DNA of 64,000 bases from Alteromonas naphthalenivorans (GCF_000213655.1 NC_015554.1:1736001-1800000); one strand, 5' to 3'. Shown: positions 9,124-17,888, counted from the first letter of the stretch. Notes: generated from the sequence alone by a model not told the origin. Numbers and translations: made by a program.

Positions 9124-9140
9124 CAAATATTGCTACTTTT
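9116..9140 (+). terminator. Terminator hairpin overlapping the cmoM stop codon
   Basis: An 11-bp perfect stem AAAAGTAGCAA / TTGCTACTTTT with a three-base loop. The TAG stop of cmoM (9121-9123) is within the left arm. A/T arms on both sides make it potentially bidirectional, serving the converging ldhA gene as well. Confidence 0.75.
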
Positions 9141-9222
9141 CTACTATTTTCTTTAAGCGTTGTGCTTGATTCTATGCTCATTAGCTTTAACCCGTTAAGC
9201 CAAGCCTCTTAAAATAAGCCCC

Positions 9223-10287
9223 TTAAGTTATGTGCTGAACCATATTGTTGTTAACGTTCAGGCTAGAGTCACCGGCAAAGAAGCGTAAGTTATCTAGGGT
9301 AATGGTGGCAATCTCACTCAAAGCCTCTTTGGTGAAAAAGCCTTGATGCCCAGTTACCAATACATTGGGAAACGTGAGTAAGCGCTGAAATACGTCGTCT
9401 TGAATAATATCTTGTGAGTGGTCACTGAAAAACAACTCTGATTCTCGCTCATAAACATCTAAACCTACATACCCTAAATGCCCACTTTTTAGCGCATTGA
9501 TTACCGACTTATCATCAATCAATCCGCCACGTGATGTGTTTATCAGCATGGCGCCTTTGGGCATTAGGGCAATACTCGACTCATTGATAAGGTGATAGCT
9601 TTGCTCAGTAAGCGGGCAGTGAAGAGTAACAATGTGGCTTTGGCTAAAAAGCGATTCAAGTGACGTGTAAACTACGCCTTCTTGTTTAAGTTGCTCATTA
9701 GGGTAGGGGTCGTAGCATAAGACATTGCAACCAAAGCCTTTCAAAATTCGGATCACCGATTGGCCAATACGCCCTGTACCTATCACGCCTACTGTTTTGT
9801 TGTGTAAAGTGAAACCCAGTAAACCGCTTAATTCAAAGTTACCTTCTTTTACCCTGTTATAGGCTTTATGTGTCTTGCGATTTAGGGTAAGAATGAGTGC
9901 TAACGTGTGTTCAGCCACGGTTTCCGGGCTGTAGGCAGGTACTCTCGATACGCTGATATTGAGTTCATGGGCTGTTGCGATATCAACATTATTGAAACCG
10001 GCGCAGCGTAGGGCAATATGCTTGATGCCAGCCTCATGCAAAATATATAAAGTTTTCGCGTTAAGTTCATCATTGACGAAAACACAGACTGCATCGTAGC
10101 CTTGGCAAAGCAAGGCAGTCTCAGCGGTGAGTTGATGAGGGAAATAAGTAAAGGAAATAGGGGGAATGCCCTCGGCTTTTTCTACGCTCAAGGCTTTTTC
10201 TGAGCTCAAGGCTTTTTCTAAGCTCAAGGCTGCTGCCTTAAAAACAGTTTCTTCATAAGGCTTGGCACTAAAAAACGCGACTTTCAT
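9223..10287 (-). CDS. ldhA: D-lactate dehydrogenase / 2-hydroxyacid dehydrogenase
   Basis: About 354 residues. The start at 10287 (MKVAFFSAKPYEE) has GGGAG nine bases upstream; an upstream ATG would add eight residues that encode the SD itself. Family motifs: RCAGFNNVD, VPAYSPETVAEH, the NAD-binding loop GVIGTGRIGQ, LINTSRGGLID, DVYERE and the catalytic-His region VTGHQGFFT. It fits fermentative D-LDH (pyruvate + NADH to D-lactate). Odd feature: residues ~26-44 contain three tandem hexapeptides of the type (L/S)-x-EKAL-S, encoded by three 18-bp units, inserted in a region where E. coli LdhA is shorter. Converges with cmoM; glutathione peroxidase lies upstream on the same strand. Confidence 0.88.
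   Translation of the reverse strand: MKVAFFSAKPYEETVFKAAALSLEKALSSEKALSVEKAEGIPPISFTYFPHQLTAETALLCQGYDAVCVFVNDELNAKTLYILHEAGIKHIALRCAGFNNVDIATAHELNISVSRVPAYSPETVAEHTLALILTLNRKTHKAYNRVKEGNFELSGLLGFTLHNKTVGVIGTGRIGQSVIRILKGFGCNVLCYDPYPNEQLKQEGVVYTSLESLFSQSHIVTLHCPLTEQSYHLINESSIALMPKGAMLINTSRGGLIDDKSVINALKSGHLGYVGLDVYERESELFFSDHSQDIIQDDVFQRLLTFPNVLVTGHQGFFTKEALSEIATITLDNLRFFAGDSSLNVNNNMVQHIT
10174..10227 (-). repeat. Three 18-bp tandem repeats inside ldhA
   Basis: On the plus strand the unit is GGCTTTTTCT(AC/GA/AA)GCTCAA at 10174, 10192 and 10210. Three copies differ at two positions. The unit keeps frame and adds six residues (EKALS-type) per copy, so copy number can change without frameshift. 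Confidence 0.9.
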
Positions 10288-10322
10288 TACACTGCACTCC
10301 CTCTTCATCAAACGTTAATAAT

Positions 10323-10805
10323 TTAGGCTTTCAAGAGTCCATCAATATCATTACTTATTTCACTCGGCTTCGTGGTTGGGCCGTAACGCTTAACCACGTT
10401 TCCGTTAGCATCGACAAGAAACTTAGTGAAATTCCACTTTATGCGTTTAGAGCCAAGTAAACCAGGTGCTTGTGATTTTAATTCAACGTAAAGAGGATGG
10501 GTTTGCGTTCCATTAACGTCAGTTTTTTTAAATAATGGAAAAGAAACACCAAAGTTCATATTACAAAATTGAGCAATATCATCATCTGAGCCCGGTTCCT
10601 GGTGACCAAATTGATCGCAAGGAAATGCCAATATTTCGAAGCCCTTCGGACTATATGCTTTATAGAGTTTTTCTAAACCTTCATATTGATTAGTAAAACC
10701 ACATTTACTGGCGGTATTAACGATAAGTAATACTTTGCCTTTAAAGTCTGACATAGCAATAGCTTCGCCATTGTTTCTAACCACTTGGTGAGTATATATG
10801 CTCAT
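10323..10805 (-). CDS. Glutathione peroxidase (BtuE-like)
   Basis: 160 residues, the normal size of bacterial/plant-type GPx. Peroxidatic Cys35 lies in NTASKCGFTNQ, the FPCDQFGHQEPG motif gives the conserved Gln and the second Cys63, and IKWNFTKF supplies Trp and Asn of the catalytic tetrad. A cysteine, not selenocysteine, is encoded. In this class thioredoxin is often the physiological reductant. Reduces H2O2 and organic or lipid hydroperoxides, in the cytoplasm (no signal peptide). SD-like GAGAAG precedes ATG. Same strand as ldhA with 35 bases between; divergent from the dehydrogenase gene at 10902. Confidence 0.93.
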   Translation of the reverse strand: MSIYTHQVVRNNGEAIAMSDFKGKVLLIVNTASKCGFTNQYEGLEKLYKAYSPKGFEILAFPCDQFGHQEPGSDDDIAQFCNMNFGVSFPLFKKTDVNGTQTHPLYVELKSQAPGLLGSKRIKWNFTKFLVDANGNVVKRYGPTTKPSEISNDIDGLLKA

Positions 10806-10901
10806 AGCGCTTCTCTTTATTTTAGTTATTGTTTTGTTTTAGTTATCAGAAAGTTTGTTACACTTCGCTTCAGTATAATCAGTTATGAAGAGAGTTACAC
10901 T

Positions 10902-11813
10902 ATGTCAAATAATACAACTACAACGTCTTCATCTGTAGATTCACCTATCGATAATGCATCGATAAAAGTCAGTTTTCTAGGGCTTGGCGTGATGGGCTAC
11001 CCCATGGCAGGGCATCTAGCAAAATCAGGCTTCGATGTTACTGTTTATAATCGCACAAAAGCGAAGTCAGATAAGTGGGTTAAAGAGTTTCAGGGCGCCC
11101 TTGCCCTATCCCCAGCAGAAGCCGCAAAAGATGCTGATATAGTGTTGATGTGCGTAGGTAACGACAACGATGTTAAAGACGTTGCCAGCCAAGCCTTAGG
11201 TACGATGGGGCCGGGTACACTACTGATAGATCACACTACCGCGTCGGCAGAAGTAGCGCGTGAAATGTTTTCACTATGTCAAAAGCAGTCTATCGACTTT
11301 TTAGATGCACCAGTGTCAGGCGGCCAGGCCGGTGCTGAAAATGGTTTGCTTACCGTTATGGTGGGAGGCGAACAACAGGCTTTTGACCGTGCTGAAGCTG
11401 TTTTTTCTGCTTATGCTAGACACAGTCAATTGCTAGGTGAAAGTGGTAGTGGCCAGTTAGCAAAAATGATGAACCAAATTTGCATTGCCGGTATTGTTCA
11501 AGGGCTAGCGGAGGCACTTCATTTTGGTCAAAAAGCAGGATTAGATTGTAAAGCGGTGATTGATGTCATTAGTAAAGGCGCTGCACAATCTTGGCAAATG
11601 GAAAATCGTGCGTCTACCATGCTCGAAAACCATTATGATTATGGCTTTGCGGTAGATTGGATGCGAAAAGATTTATCTATTGCCCTTGATGAAGCGCGTC
11701 GAAATGGTTCAACATTAGCGCTAACGGCCTTGGTCGACCAATATTATGGCGACGTTCAGAAAATGGGTGGCCATCGCTGGGATACATCAAGCCTACTAAT
11801 GCGTTTGAAATAA
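10902..11813 (+). CDS. NAD(P)-dependent beta-hydroxyacid dehydrogenase (3-hydroxyisobutyrate dehydrogenase-like)
   Basis: About 303 residues from the ATG at 10902; the frame is open further upstream but that part reads through the divergent promoter of the GPx gene. After a Ser/Thr-rich N-terminal tail come the Rossmann loop FLGLGVMGYPMAG (~residues 25-37), the substrate motif DAPVSGGQAGAENG and the catalytic-lysine region GQLAKMMNQ. This is the 3-hydroxyisobutyrate / tartronate semialdehyde reductase superfamily. Valine catabolism is suggested by the isobutyryl-CoA-type genes 2 kb downstream, but MmsB identity is not certain and GarR/GlxR-like or succinic-semialdehyde reductase activity is possible. 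Confidence 0.85.
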   Translation: MSNNTTTTSSSVDSPIDNASIKVSFLGLGVMGYPMAGHLAKSGFDVTVYNRTKAKSDKWVKEFQGALALSPAEAAKDADIVLMCVGNDNDVKDVASQALGTMGPGTLLIDHTTASAEVAREMFSLCQKQSIDFLDAPVSGGQAGAENGLLTVMVGGEQQAFDRAEAVFSAYARHSQLLGESGSGQLAKMMNQICIAGIVQGLAEALHFGQKAGLDCKAVIDVISKGAAQSWQMENRASTMLENHYDYGFAVDWMRKDLSIALDEARRNGSTLALTALVDQYYGDVQKMGGHRWDTSSLLMRLK

Positions 11814-11857
11814 CATACCATCGGTATGAGCACACTTGGTCAGTTTATACCTAACGT

Positions 11858-13501
11858 TTAATGGTGCTTGTTGTCTTCGTTGATAGCAGGGGCTATTAGC
11901 TTTTCTGCATTAGCTTGGGCCGTTAGGTTTAATTGGGTGAGCCTATGATGATTACTATCTGAAAGTGCCATATCAGCAATAACACGAAGCAGTTTGCGAA
12001 TTCCGTATTTGCGATAAACGGCGGTGTCTGATTCAATCATGCACTGCAATAAATTAAGCCCGAATGCTGCCGTTTCTGGCGATAAATTCAATGCATCATA
12101 GAAATGTTTCATTGCCGGCAAGTATTGTTTGTTCATAAACAACTGTGTACCGGTTTCATTTAGCATAACTGCCTGGTCATGATTAAGGCCCAGGCGCTCA
12201 CCACCACTAAAAATAAGATCGTCGTTAGCAACCTGCTCTGAGATGATCTGCAGCTCGGCATTCTTCTGCTTTGCAAGGGCAAGTAATTGGCTAGCTTTAC
12301 CTTCCTCGCCCAAACCATGATGTACTTTTGCGGCAATCACTAGCATCGAAGGCTCGGTACGCAAGTAATCATCCATGTAGTCACTTTCAAGTAAGTGAGC
12401 GGCTTTTTGATCTTCGCTTTCTAAAATGGCTGAAAAGGCCAGTAGGTAGTCTCTTTTTTGCAATACTTGGCGATCACTTTGACTGCGACCTGCCAAGCCA
12501 ACTAACTTACGAGCTTGGCTTAAGCTTTCTTCTCGATTGGTACTAGGCGCTTCTTCTGCTAGCAATAAGTAAAACTCCGCCAATTCGAAGGTGAAATCGT
12601 TAAATCTGTCTCTGGCACTTCGATGCATAGCGCGCTTTTTTTGGAGCAGATCTATAGCCTCTACCACCTTGTCCTGTTTTTGATACGCGAGAGATTTTAA
12701 CCTAGCAGCGGGTAAACTAAGATCGCTGAACTTTATCTGGCTTAAATAGGTCTCTACTTGCTCATACGACTTTTGCTCAAAAGATAGAGAGGCAAGCCAT
12801 TCAAACGCGCTGTCTCGCGCTAGGGTTGAAGTTACCATACCACTAAGTTCGTCTTGGCAATCGGGCCATAGTCCCGCCGCATATTGGCACCTAATTTTGC
12901 CCCACTGTGCCCAAAGTACTTTATCTGAACGCGTGAGTACATCATCATATACACGCATCGCATGTAAAATATCTTCGTTTTCAAACAAGAGTTTGGCGTA
13001 AAGTTTACCTACATCAGACGCTAGCCTTGGTGGTACGCCTTCTCGCAATTTTTTACGTAACAGTGTGATAGCAGAAGGGCGTTGTTTGTTATCCATTTCC
13101 CGTAACACGGGCTCAATATACTTGCGATAGCTCAAATAGTGCTTAATTTGACGAGACAACGAGGCAATCGTGTAAGGTTTTATAAGCAACGCATCAGGTT
13201 GCAAATCCATTATGCGGCCGATGGTTTGCGGAGAACGATCGGAGGTAAGAAAAATAAGGCCGGTGCTAGGGCGAATAAAACCTGATTCTTTAAGGCTTTG
13301 CACCCATTCCACTCCTGTTCTTCCTTGGCCTAAGTGGTAGTCCATAATGATGAGTTCGAAATGCTGCTTACGTAACGCCGATTTAAGTTCTACACCTGAA
13401 CCAAAACTGCTCACGTTTAATTTTGCAATGGGCAGGAGGTGCCCCCGCAACGTGGTGCGCGCAGTTGCGTTATCTTCAACAATAGCAATCCGATAATCCA
13501 A
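11858..13501 (-). CDS. Response regulator with TPR-rich C-terminal region (paralogue 1)
   Basis: 547 residues. Receiver domain at ~1-125: acidic pocket VEDN, phospho-Asp in LIIMDYHLG, Thr in FLTSD and Lys in LIKPY. Residues ~150-540 are helical TPR-like repeats, ending in a conserved block (NETGTQLFMNKQY, then LSPETAAFGLNLLQC). There is no DNA-binding or enzymatic output domain, so output is probably by protein-protein contact. The only start that keeps the beta-1 strand is TTG at 13501, which has no obvious SD; expression may be low. A second protein of identical length and build is encoded at 29914-31557. No kinase gene adjoins it. Confidence 0.85.
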   Translation of the reverse strand: MDYRIAIVEDNATARTTLRGHLLPIAKLNVSSFGSGVELKSALRKQHFELIIMDYHLGQGRTGVEWVQSLKESGFIRPSTGLIFLTSDRSPQTIGRIMDLQPDALLIKPYTIASLSRQIKHYLSYRKYIEPVLREMDNKQRPSAITLLRKKLREGVPPRLASDVGKLYAKLLFENEDILHAMRVYDDVLTRSDKVLWAQWGKIRCQYAAGLWPDCQDELSGMVTSTLARDSAFEWLASLSFEQKSYEQVETYLSQIKFSDLSLPAARLKSLAYQKQDKVVEAIDLLQKKRAMHRSARDRFNDFTFELAEFYLLLAEEAPSTNREESLSQARKLVGLAGRSQSDRQVLQKRDYLLAFSAILESEDQKAAHLLESDYMDDYLRTEPSMLVIAAKVHHGLGEEGKASQLLALAKQKNAELQIISEQVANDDLIFSGGERLGLNHDQAVMLNETGTQLFMNKQYLPAMKHFYDALNLSPETAAFGLNLLQCMIESDTAVYRKYGIRKLLRVIADMALSDSNHHRLTQLNLTAQANAEKLIAPAINEDNKHH

Positions 13502-13693
13502 GAGGTGTCAGTATAGTAGTGTTTTAATAAACATAGCTTATCAGCGCTGGGTGTAAAGTGCATTAGCCGTAAGTTTAACTTTCTAACTATATGTCTTTAT
13601 TTATTATTTTAAGGCAAGGGGAGTTGAAAATTAGATTAATGTATAACTGTATTTTTCACAATTATTTCACATTAACTTTATTTATTTTTGATG

Positions 13694-13709
13694 TTTACGT
13701 TTACGTGAA
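13694..13709. promoter_or_regulatory. LiuR-like operator dyad before the acyl-CoA dehydrogenase operon
   Basis: The 16-bp dyad TTTACGT-TT-ACGTGAA (one mismatch) resembles the motif described for LiuR, the MerR-type regulator of branched-chain amino acid catabolism in gammaproteobacteria. It overlaps a -35-like TTTACG (13700) spaced 16 bases from a -10-like TATACT (13722). The 313-base gap 13502-13814 that contains it is otherwise AT-rich with no gene. Confidence 0.5.
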
Positions 13710-13814
13710 GGTAAGTTGTTATATACTGTATTTACGACTGACTACTCAATGCTTGTGTTCTAGTTGATACAGGCATAATACATCACCAATTTATTACCCA
13801 GAAGGGCAAGTAAT

Positions 13815-14969
13815 ATGAATTTCGACCTTTCAGATGATCAACTCGCCTTTGAAGAAACCGCCCGTCAATTTGCGATGCAGGAATTTGCCCCCCATGCAGC
13901 TCAATGGGACAGAGACCATCACTTTCCCGTTGAGGCCATTAAAAAAGCGGGTGAACTAGGTTTTTGTGGTTTATATACCCCCGAATCAGAAGGCGGGCTG
14001 GGATTATCGCGCCTTGATGCATCTATTATTTTTGAGCAGCTTTCCATGGGGTGCACTACCACCACTGCCATGTTGACCATTCACAACATGGCCACGTGGA
14101 TGATTGCTACTTGGGGCCAAGAAGCGACTAAAAAGCAATGGTGTGAAGTACTTGTATCAGGGGAAAAACTGGCTTCTTATTGCTTAACCGAGCCCGGTGC
14201 TGGCTCAGATGCTGCTTCATTGAAAACTAAAGCTACGCCGGTAGATAATGGCTATGTGCTCAACGGCGCAAAAGTGTTTATATCGGGCGCAGGAAGTACC
14301 GACGTGCTTGTGGTAATGGCTAGAACCGGTGGTGACGGCCCAAAAGGGATCAGTGCGTTTGCAGTTCCCGCTGATGCCGACGGTATTATTTATGGCAAAG
14401 CGGAAGAGAAAATGGGCTGGAATGCCCAGCCAACCAGAATGATCACTTTCGACAATGTAAAGATTGATGCGTCGTGTCGTTTAGGTGATGAAGGCCAAGG
14501 CTTTAAAATGGCTATGCAGGGGGTAGATGGTGGGAGAATTAATATAGCAACATGCTCCATAGGAACGGCGCAACAAGCGCTTAATGTGGCCAGGCAGTAT
14601 CTCACTGAGCGCGAGCAATTTGGAAACCCCATTGCTACTTTCCAAGCGTTGCAATTTAAATTAGCAGATATGGCAACTGAATTGGTTGCTGCCCGTCAAA
14701 TGGTGAGAATGGCAGCCAGTAAACTTGATAGTAAACATGCCGATAGCAGTACCTATTGCGCAATGGCGAAACGATTCGCTACAGATGTGGGTTTTAAGGT
14801 GTGTAACGACGCGTTACAGTTGCATGGTGGATACGGCTATATCAAAGAGTATCCGTTAGAGCGTCACGTAAGAGATGTGCGGGTACATCAAATATTGGAA
14901 GGCACAAACGAAATTATGCGAGTTATCATCGGAAGGCGCTTGCTAAGCGATGAAAATAGCGTTCTGTGA
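13815..14969 (+). CDS. Acyl-CoA dehydrogenase, isobutyryl-CoA type
   Basis: 384 residues, FAD flavoprotein of the short/branched-chain acyl-CoA dehydrogenase family. Motifs: the FAD-site signature CLTEPGAGSDAASLKT (~residues 124-139), REQFGNPIATFQALQFKLADM, and the C-terminal signature LHGGYGYIKEYPLERHVRD followed by HQILEGTNEIMR, where the Glu is in the position of the catalytic base of isobutyryl-CoA dehydrogenases. The gene directly downstream encodes a 3-hydroxyisobutyryl-CoA hydrolase, which supports the isobutyryl-CoA to methacrylyl-CoA step of valine catabolism. First gene of a two-gene operon (47-base gap) behind a LiuR-like operator. Confidence 0.9.
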   Translation: MNFDLSDDQLAFEETARQFAMQEFAPHAAQWDRDHHFPVEAIKKAGELGFCGLYTPESEGGLGLSRLDASIIFEQLSMGCTTTTAMLTIHNMATWMIATWGQEATKKQWCEVLVSGEKLASYCLTEPGAGSDAASLKTKATPVDNGYVLNGAKVFISGAGSTDVLVVMARTGGDGPKGISAFAVPADADGIIYGKAEEKMGWNAQPTRMITFDNVKIDASCRLGDEGQGFKMAMQGVDGGRINIATCSIGTAQQALNVARQYLTEREQFGNPIATFQALQFKLADMATELVAARQMVRMAASKLDSKHADSSTYCAMAKRFATDVGFKVCNDALQLHGGYGYIKEYPLERHVRDVRVHQILEGTNEIMRVIIGRRLLSDENSVL

Positions 14970-15016
14970 TAACAGGCTTGATGAAAAAGAAGAGCTGATG
15001 CTACAAGGAGTAAAAA

Positions 15017-16147
15017 GTGGAACATACAAAATCTGTAGTGATTGTTGAAGAAATCCCAACACAGTCAGGGCATACGATTGGCGTGCTTACCCTAAATAAG
15101 CCAAAAGCCCTAAATGCGTTAGATTTAGAAATGGCGAGTTTGTTATTAGACGCACTTCAAGCATGGGAAAATAGAAGCGATCTTGTTTGTGTCGTATTAA
15201 AAGCGGCAGGGGAAAAAGCATTTTGTGCCGGTGGCGATATTGTCTCTATGTACAATGCAATGCTTGAATCGAATGGCGAAATTCCTGATTTTCTAGCCTC
15301 TTTTTTCCGTACTGAATATACACTCGATTATACAATTCATCATTACGCCAAACCCATTATTGTGTGGGGCTCTGGTATCGTTATGGGCGGTGGAATGGGG
15401 TTAATATGTGGTGCAAGCCATCGCGTGGTCACCGAAACGTCACGTCTTGCTATGCCTGAAATAACCATTGGGTTATATCCTGATGTAGGAGGCAGCTATT
15501 TTCTGCCACGCTTACCAGGCAAAACTGGCCTTTTCTTAGGACTAACCGGTGTACAAATGAATGGGGCAGACGCCTGTTACGTAGAATTAGCTGATGTATT
15601 AGTGGCGTCTGATCAACAGCCCGCCATGTTTGATGCACTGCAAAGCTTCTCGTGGAAACTTGATGATAAATCTGAGTCACTTAACGGGCAAGTTACCACT
15701 ATTTTAAACGGCCTTAACACGCCAGAAAATGAGCTTGTAGCAAATGTAGAATCTCACCGAGCCGTTATCGAGAAGTGGTGTGAACCCGATAATGTAACTG
15801 ATGTGGTGAATAATTTATTATCAGCAGATGTAAGCGAAGATAAGTGGTTAAGCCGGGCACAATCTACATTGGCTAAAGGGTCGCCTATAACGGCGCATTT
15901 AGTATTTGAAGAGTGCAAACGTGGCGCCAAACTATCTTTGGCTGATTGCTTTCGTATGGAAGCTATTATGTCTTGTCGCTGTGGTCAACACGGAGAGTTT
16001 CAGGAAGGCGTACGTGCATTGCTAATAGAAAAAGATTTATCGCCTAAATGGAAGTACAAGAGAGTGGAAGATGTGCCAGAAGAGGTGGTTGCATCCTTCT
16101 TTGACTCACCCTGGACCAATGAAACCCATCCATTGGCTGATTTATAG
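15017..16147 (+). CDS. 3-hydroxyisobutyryl-CoA hydrolase (crotonase fold)
   Basis: 376 residues, about 100 more than simple enoyl-CoA hydratases and typical of HIBCH. Key motifs: NKPKALNALDLEM, KAFCAGGDI (first oxyanion-hole loop), GIVMGGGMGL (second), SRLAMPEITIGLYPDVGGSYFLPRLPG with the conserved Glu and Asp used in thioester hydrolysis, and the C-terminal extension containing ECKRGAKLSL and FQEGVRALLIEKD. GTG start with CAAGGAG upstream. It converts 3-hydroxyisobutyryl-CoA to 3-hydroxyisobutyrate, the substrate of a dehydrogenase such as the one at 10902. The methacrylyl-CoA hydratase for the step in between is not seen in this window. Confidence 0.9.
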   Translation: MEHTKSVVIVEEIPTQSGHTIGVLTLNKPKALNALDLEMASLLLDALQAWENRSDLVCVVLKAAGEKAFCAGGDIVSMYNAMLESNGEIPDFLASFFRTEYTLDYTIHHYAKPIIVWGSGIVMGGGMGLICGASHRVVTETSRLAMPEITIGLYPDVGGSYFLPRLPGKTGLFLGLTGVQMNGADACYVELADVLVASDQQPAMFDALQSFSWKLDDKSESLNGQVTTILNGLNTPENELVANVESHRAVIEKWCEPDNVTDVVNNLLSADVSEDKWLSRAQSTLAKGSPITAHLVFEECKRGAKLSLADCFRMEAIMSCRCGQHGEFQEGVRALLIEKDLSPKWKYKRVEDVPEEVVASFFDSPWTNETHPLADL

Positions 16148-16285
16148 CCACGCTTTATTGTGAGCCATACTTTACCTTAAACACTTTCACAACCTAGTAT
16201 CAAGGCTGAAGCAGTCACGACACCGGCAGCGAAGTTTGATAAACTCGCTGCCAGTATTAGACAGTTTTACAGTGGACTCTTTTTT

Positions 16286-17149
16286 ATGTGGCAATGCCCA
16301 CTTTGCCGAAGGCCAATCGATATTAGCGCCTCGGTCATCCAATGCAGCAATAACCATAGTTTTGACAAAGCGAAAGCAGGCTACGTTAACCTTCTTCCCG
16401 TCCAATTTAAAAACTCTAAGTCACCTGGTGACGACAAAAGTATGGTTCGCGCTCGAAGAGAGTTCCACGACCTCAATGGTTATGGGCCGTTAAAGCAACG
16501 CATGACCGATATAGTGGCACAGTATTACACCGATACACGCAAGCGTGAAAATGCCAGTATCAATGGGAAAGAAGAGCTTGCAATCTACGATGCAGGGTGC
16601 GGGGAAGGGAGTTATTTGAACGCCCTAGTAACCGGTTTAGAAGCCCACGGTATTAATACTTCTGGCAGTGGTAGTGATATTGCGAAAATTGCGGTGGAAT
16701 TAGCAGCGAAAGCGTATAAATCGCAGCAGTTTGTTGTGGCCAGTAGCTTTGATTTGCCCATTGAATCAAATACGCAAGATGTTGTAATTCAAGTTTTTGC
16801 CCCCGGTAGCAGTGAAGAGTATGCACGGGTGTTAAAAGCGGGTGGGCTCTTGCTTACCGTGGACCCTGCACCCATGCATTTGTTCGAGTTAAAGTCGCTG
16901 GTATACGACAACCCCGCAAAACATGCTGTAGAAAAAGAACAGCGGGTGGGTTTTGAACAAACTTTGGATGAAACCGTCAATTACCCTTTGCATTTCGATA
17001 ACGATGAACAAAAAATCGCGTTGATAAAAATGACGCCTTATTACTGGCGTTTACCTCCGGATAGATTGGCTGTCATTGTTGAAAAGCTAAACCACGTCAC
17101 CGTTGATTTTCGTGTTCAAGCTTGGCTAAAAATGCCAGAAACCGCTTGA
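16286..17149 (+). CDS. rlmA: RlmA, 23S rRNA (guanine-745 N1) methyltransferase
   Basis: 287 residues. The N-terminal zinc finger has CPLC (residues 4-7), then C and H in IQCSNNHSF, followed by AKAGYVNLLPVQ and SPGDDKSMVRARREF, all hallmarks of RlmA (RrmA). The SAM-binding loop is YDAGCGEGSYLNAL (~residue 97). FAPGSSEEYARVLKAGG and MTPYYWRLPPDR are typical of the C-terminal half. It methylates N1 of G745 in helix 35 of 23S rRNA. No strong SD. Precedes gmhB by 24 bases on the same strand. Confidence 0.93.
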   Translation: MWQCPLCRRPIDISASVIQCSNNHSFDKAKAGYVNLLPVQFKNSKSPGDDKSMVRARREFHDLNGYGPLKQRMTDIVAQYYTDTRKRENASINGKEELAIYDAGCGEGSYLNALVTGLEAHGINTSGSGSDIAKIAVELAAKAYKSQQFVVASSFDLPIESNTQDVVIQVFAPGSSEEYARVLKAGGLLLTVDPAPMHLFELKSLVYDNPAKHAVEKEQRVGFEQTLDETVNYPLHFDNDEQKIALIKMTPYYWRLPPDRLAVIVEKLNHVTVDFRVQAWLKMPETA

Positions 17150-17173
17150 ATGCAGTTGAAGAGATAGCACAAC

Positions 17174-17731
17174 ATGGGTTCACACACTGTTAAAGCCTTA
17201 TTTTTAGACCGTGATGGCATTGTAAATGTCGACCATGGTTATGTGGGCCGGTACGAAGATTTTGAATATGTAGACGGCATATTCTCGCTAATAACGCGTT
17301 TTGAAAATGCGGGCTATAAAATTATCATCGTTACCAATCAGTCGGGCATTGCACGAGGCTTGTATTCTGAAGATGATTTTAAGGCATTGATGAGCGCGGT
17401 TCAGCAAGACTTTTACCAAGCCGGAATTGGTGAAGTGTCTGTGTATTTTTGTCCTCATCATCCAGAACACGGCATTGGGACATACAAAAAGCAGTGTGTG
17501 TGCCGCAAACCTAATCCAGGCATGTTAATACAGGCCGCAGAAGACCATTCTATTTCACTACCTTTAAGTATCATGATTGGTGACAGTTGGCGAGATATAC
17601 AAGCAGGGCAAGAAGTCAATTTGTCTCACTGTTATTATGTTTCCAGCAAAGCCCCACCGCCCAATGCTGAATTAGAAAATGTCACACAAGTCACCTCTTT
17701 GAACGATATACCTGTTCCCAGTAGCGTATAG
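17174..17731 (+). CDS. gmhB: GmhB, D-glycero-D-manno-heptose-1,7-bisphosphate 7-phosphatase
   Basis: 185 residues, HAD-superfamily phosphatase. Motif I is FLDRDG (Asp12 nucleophile, Asp14 acid/base), motif II IVTNQSGIARG, a zinc-binding loop CPHHPEHG...CVCRKPNPGM (three Cys plus His) that is diagnostic of GmhB, and motif IV MIGDSWRDI. It removes the 7-phosphate in ADP-heptose synthesis for the LPS inner core. Twenty-four bases after rlmA, so probably co-transcribed. A strong terminator follows. Confidence 0.93.
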   Translation: MGSHTVKALFLDRDGIVNVDHGYVGRYEDFEYVDGIFSLITRFENAGYKIIIVTNQSGIARGLYSEDDFKALMSAVQQDFYQAGIGEVSVYFCPHHPEHGIGTYKKQCVCRKPNPGMLIQAAEDHSISLPLSIMIGDSWRDIQAGQEVNLSHCYYVSSKAPPPNAELENVTQVTSLNDIPVPSSV

Positions 17732-17860
17732 GTCGCATTTGGCTTCATGCTGGCGAACACTACTGTTCATGATGAGGGAACCTAGATTGAAGAGAACACC
17801 GTGCAGTACTCAATCAGCATTTACATTGGGTGTTGAATAAAAAAGAATTTGAAAAGATAC

Positions 17861-17888
17861 AAAAAAGGCGCCTAATTGGGCGCCTTTA
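17861..17888. terminator. Bidirectional terminator between gmhB and yejM
   Basis: The stem AAAGGCGCC / GGCGCCTTT with loop TAATTG is flanked by A-run and T-run, so it can stop transcription from both converging genes. Confidence 0.85.

Noticed and set aside
10785..10901. N-terminal extension of the dehydrogenase at 10902
   Set aside because: It would read through the GPx start and the divergent promoter; no SD at the GTG, and family proteins start near the Rossmann motif.
16236..16493. Plus-strand ORF overlapping the rlmA start
   Set aside because: Shadow in another frame; rlmA has complete family motifs.
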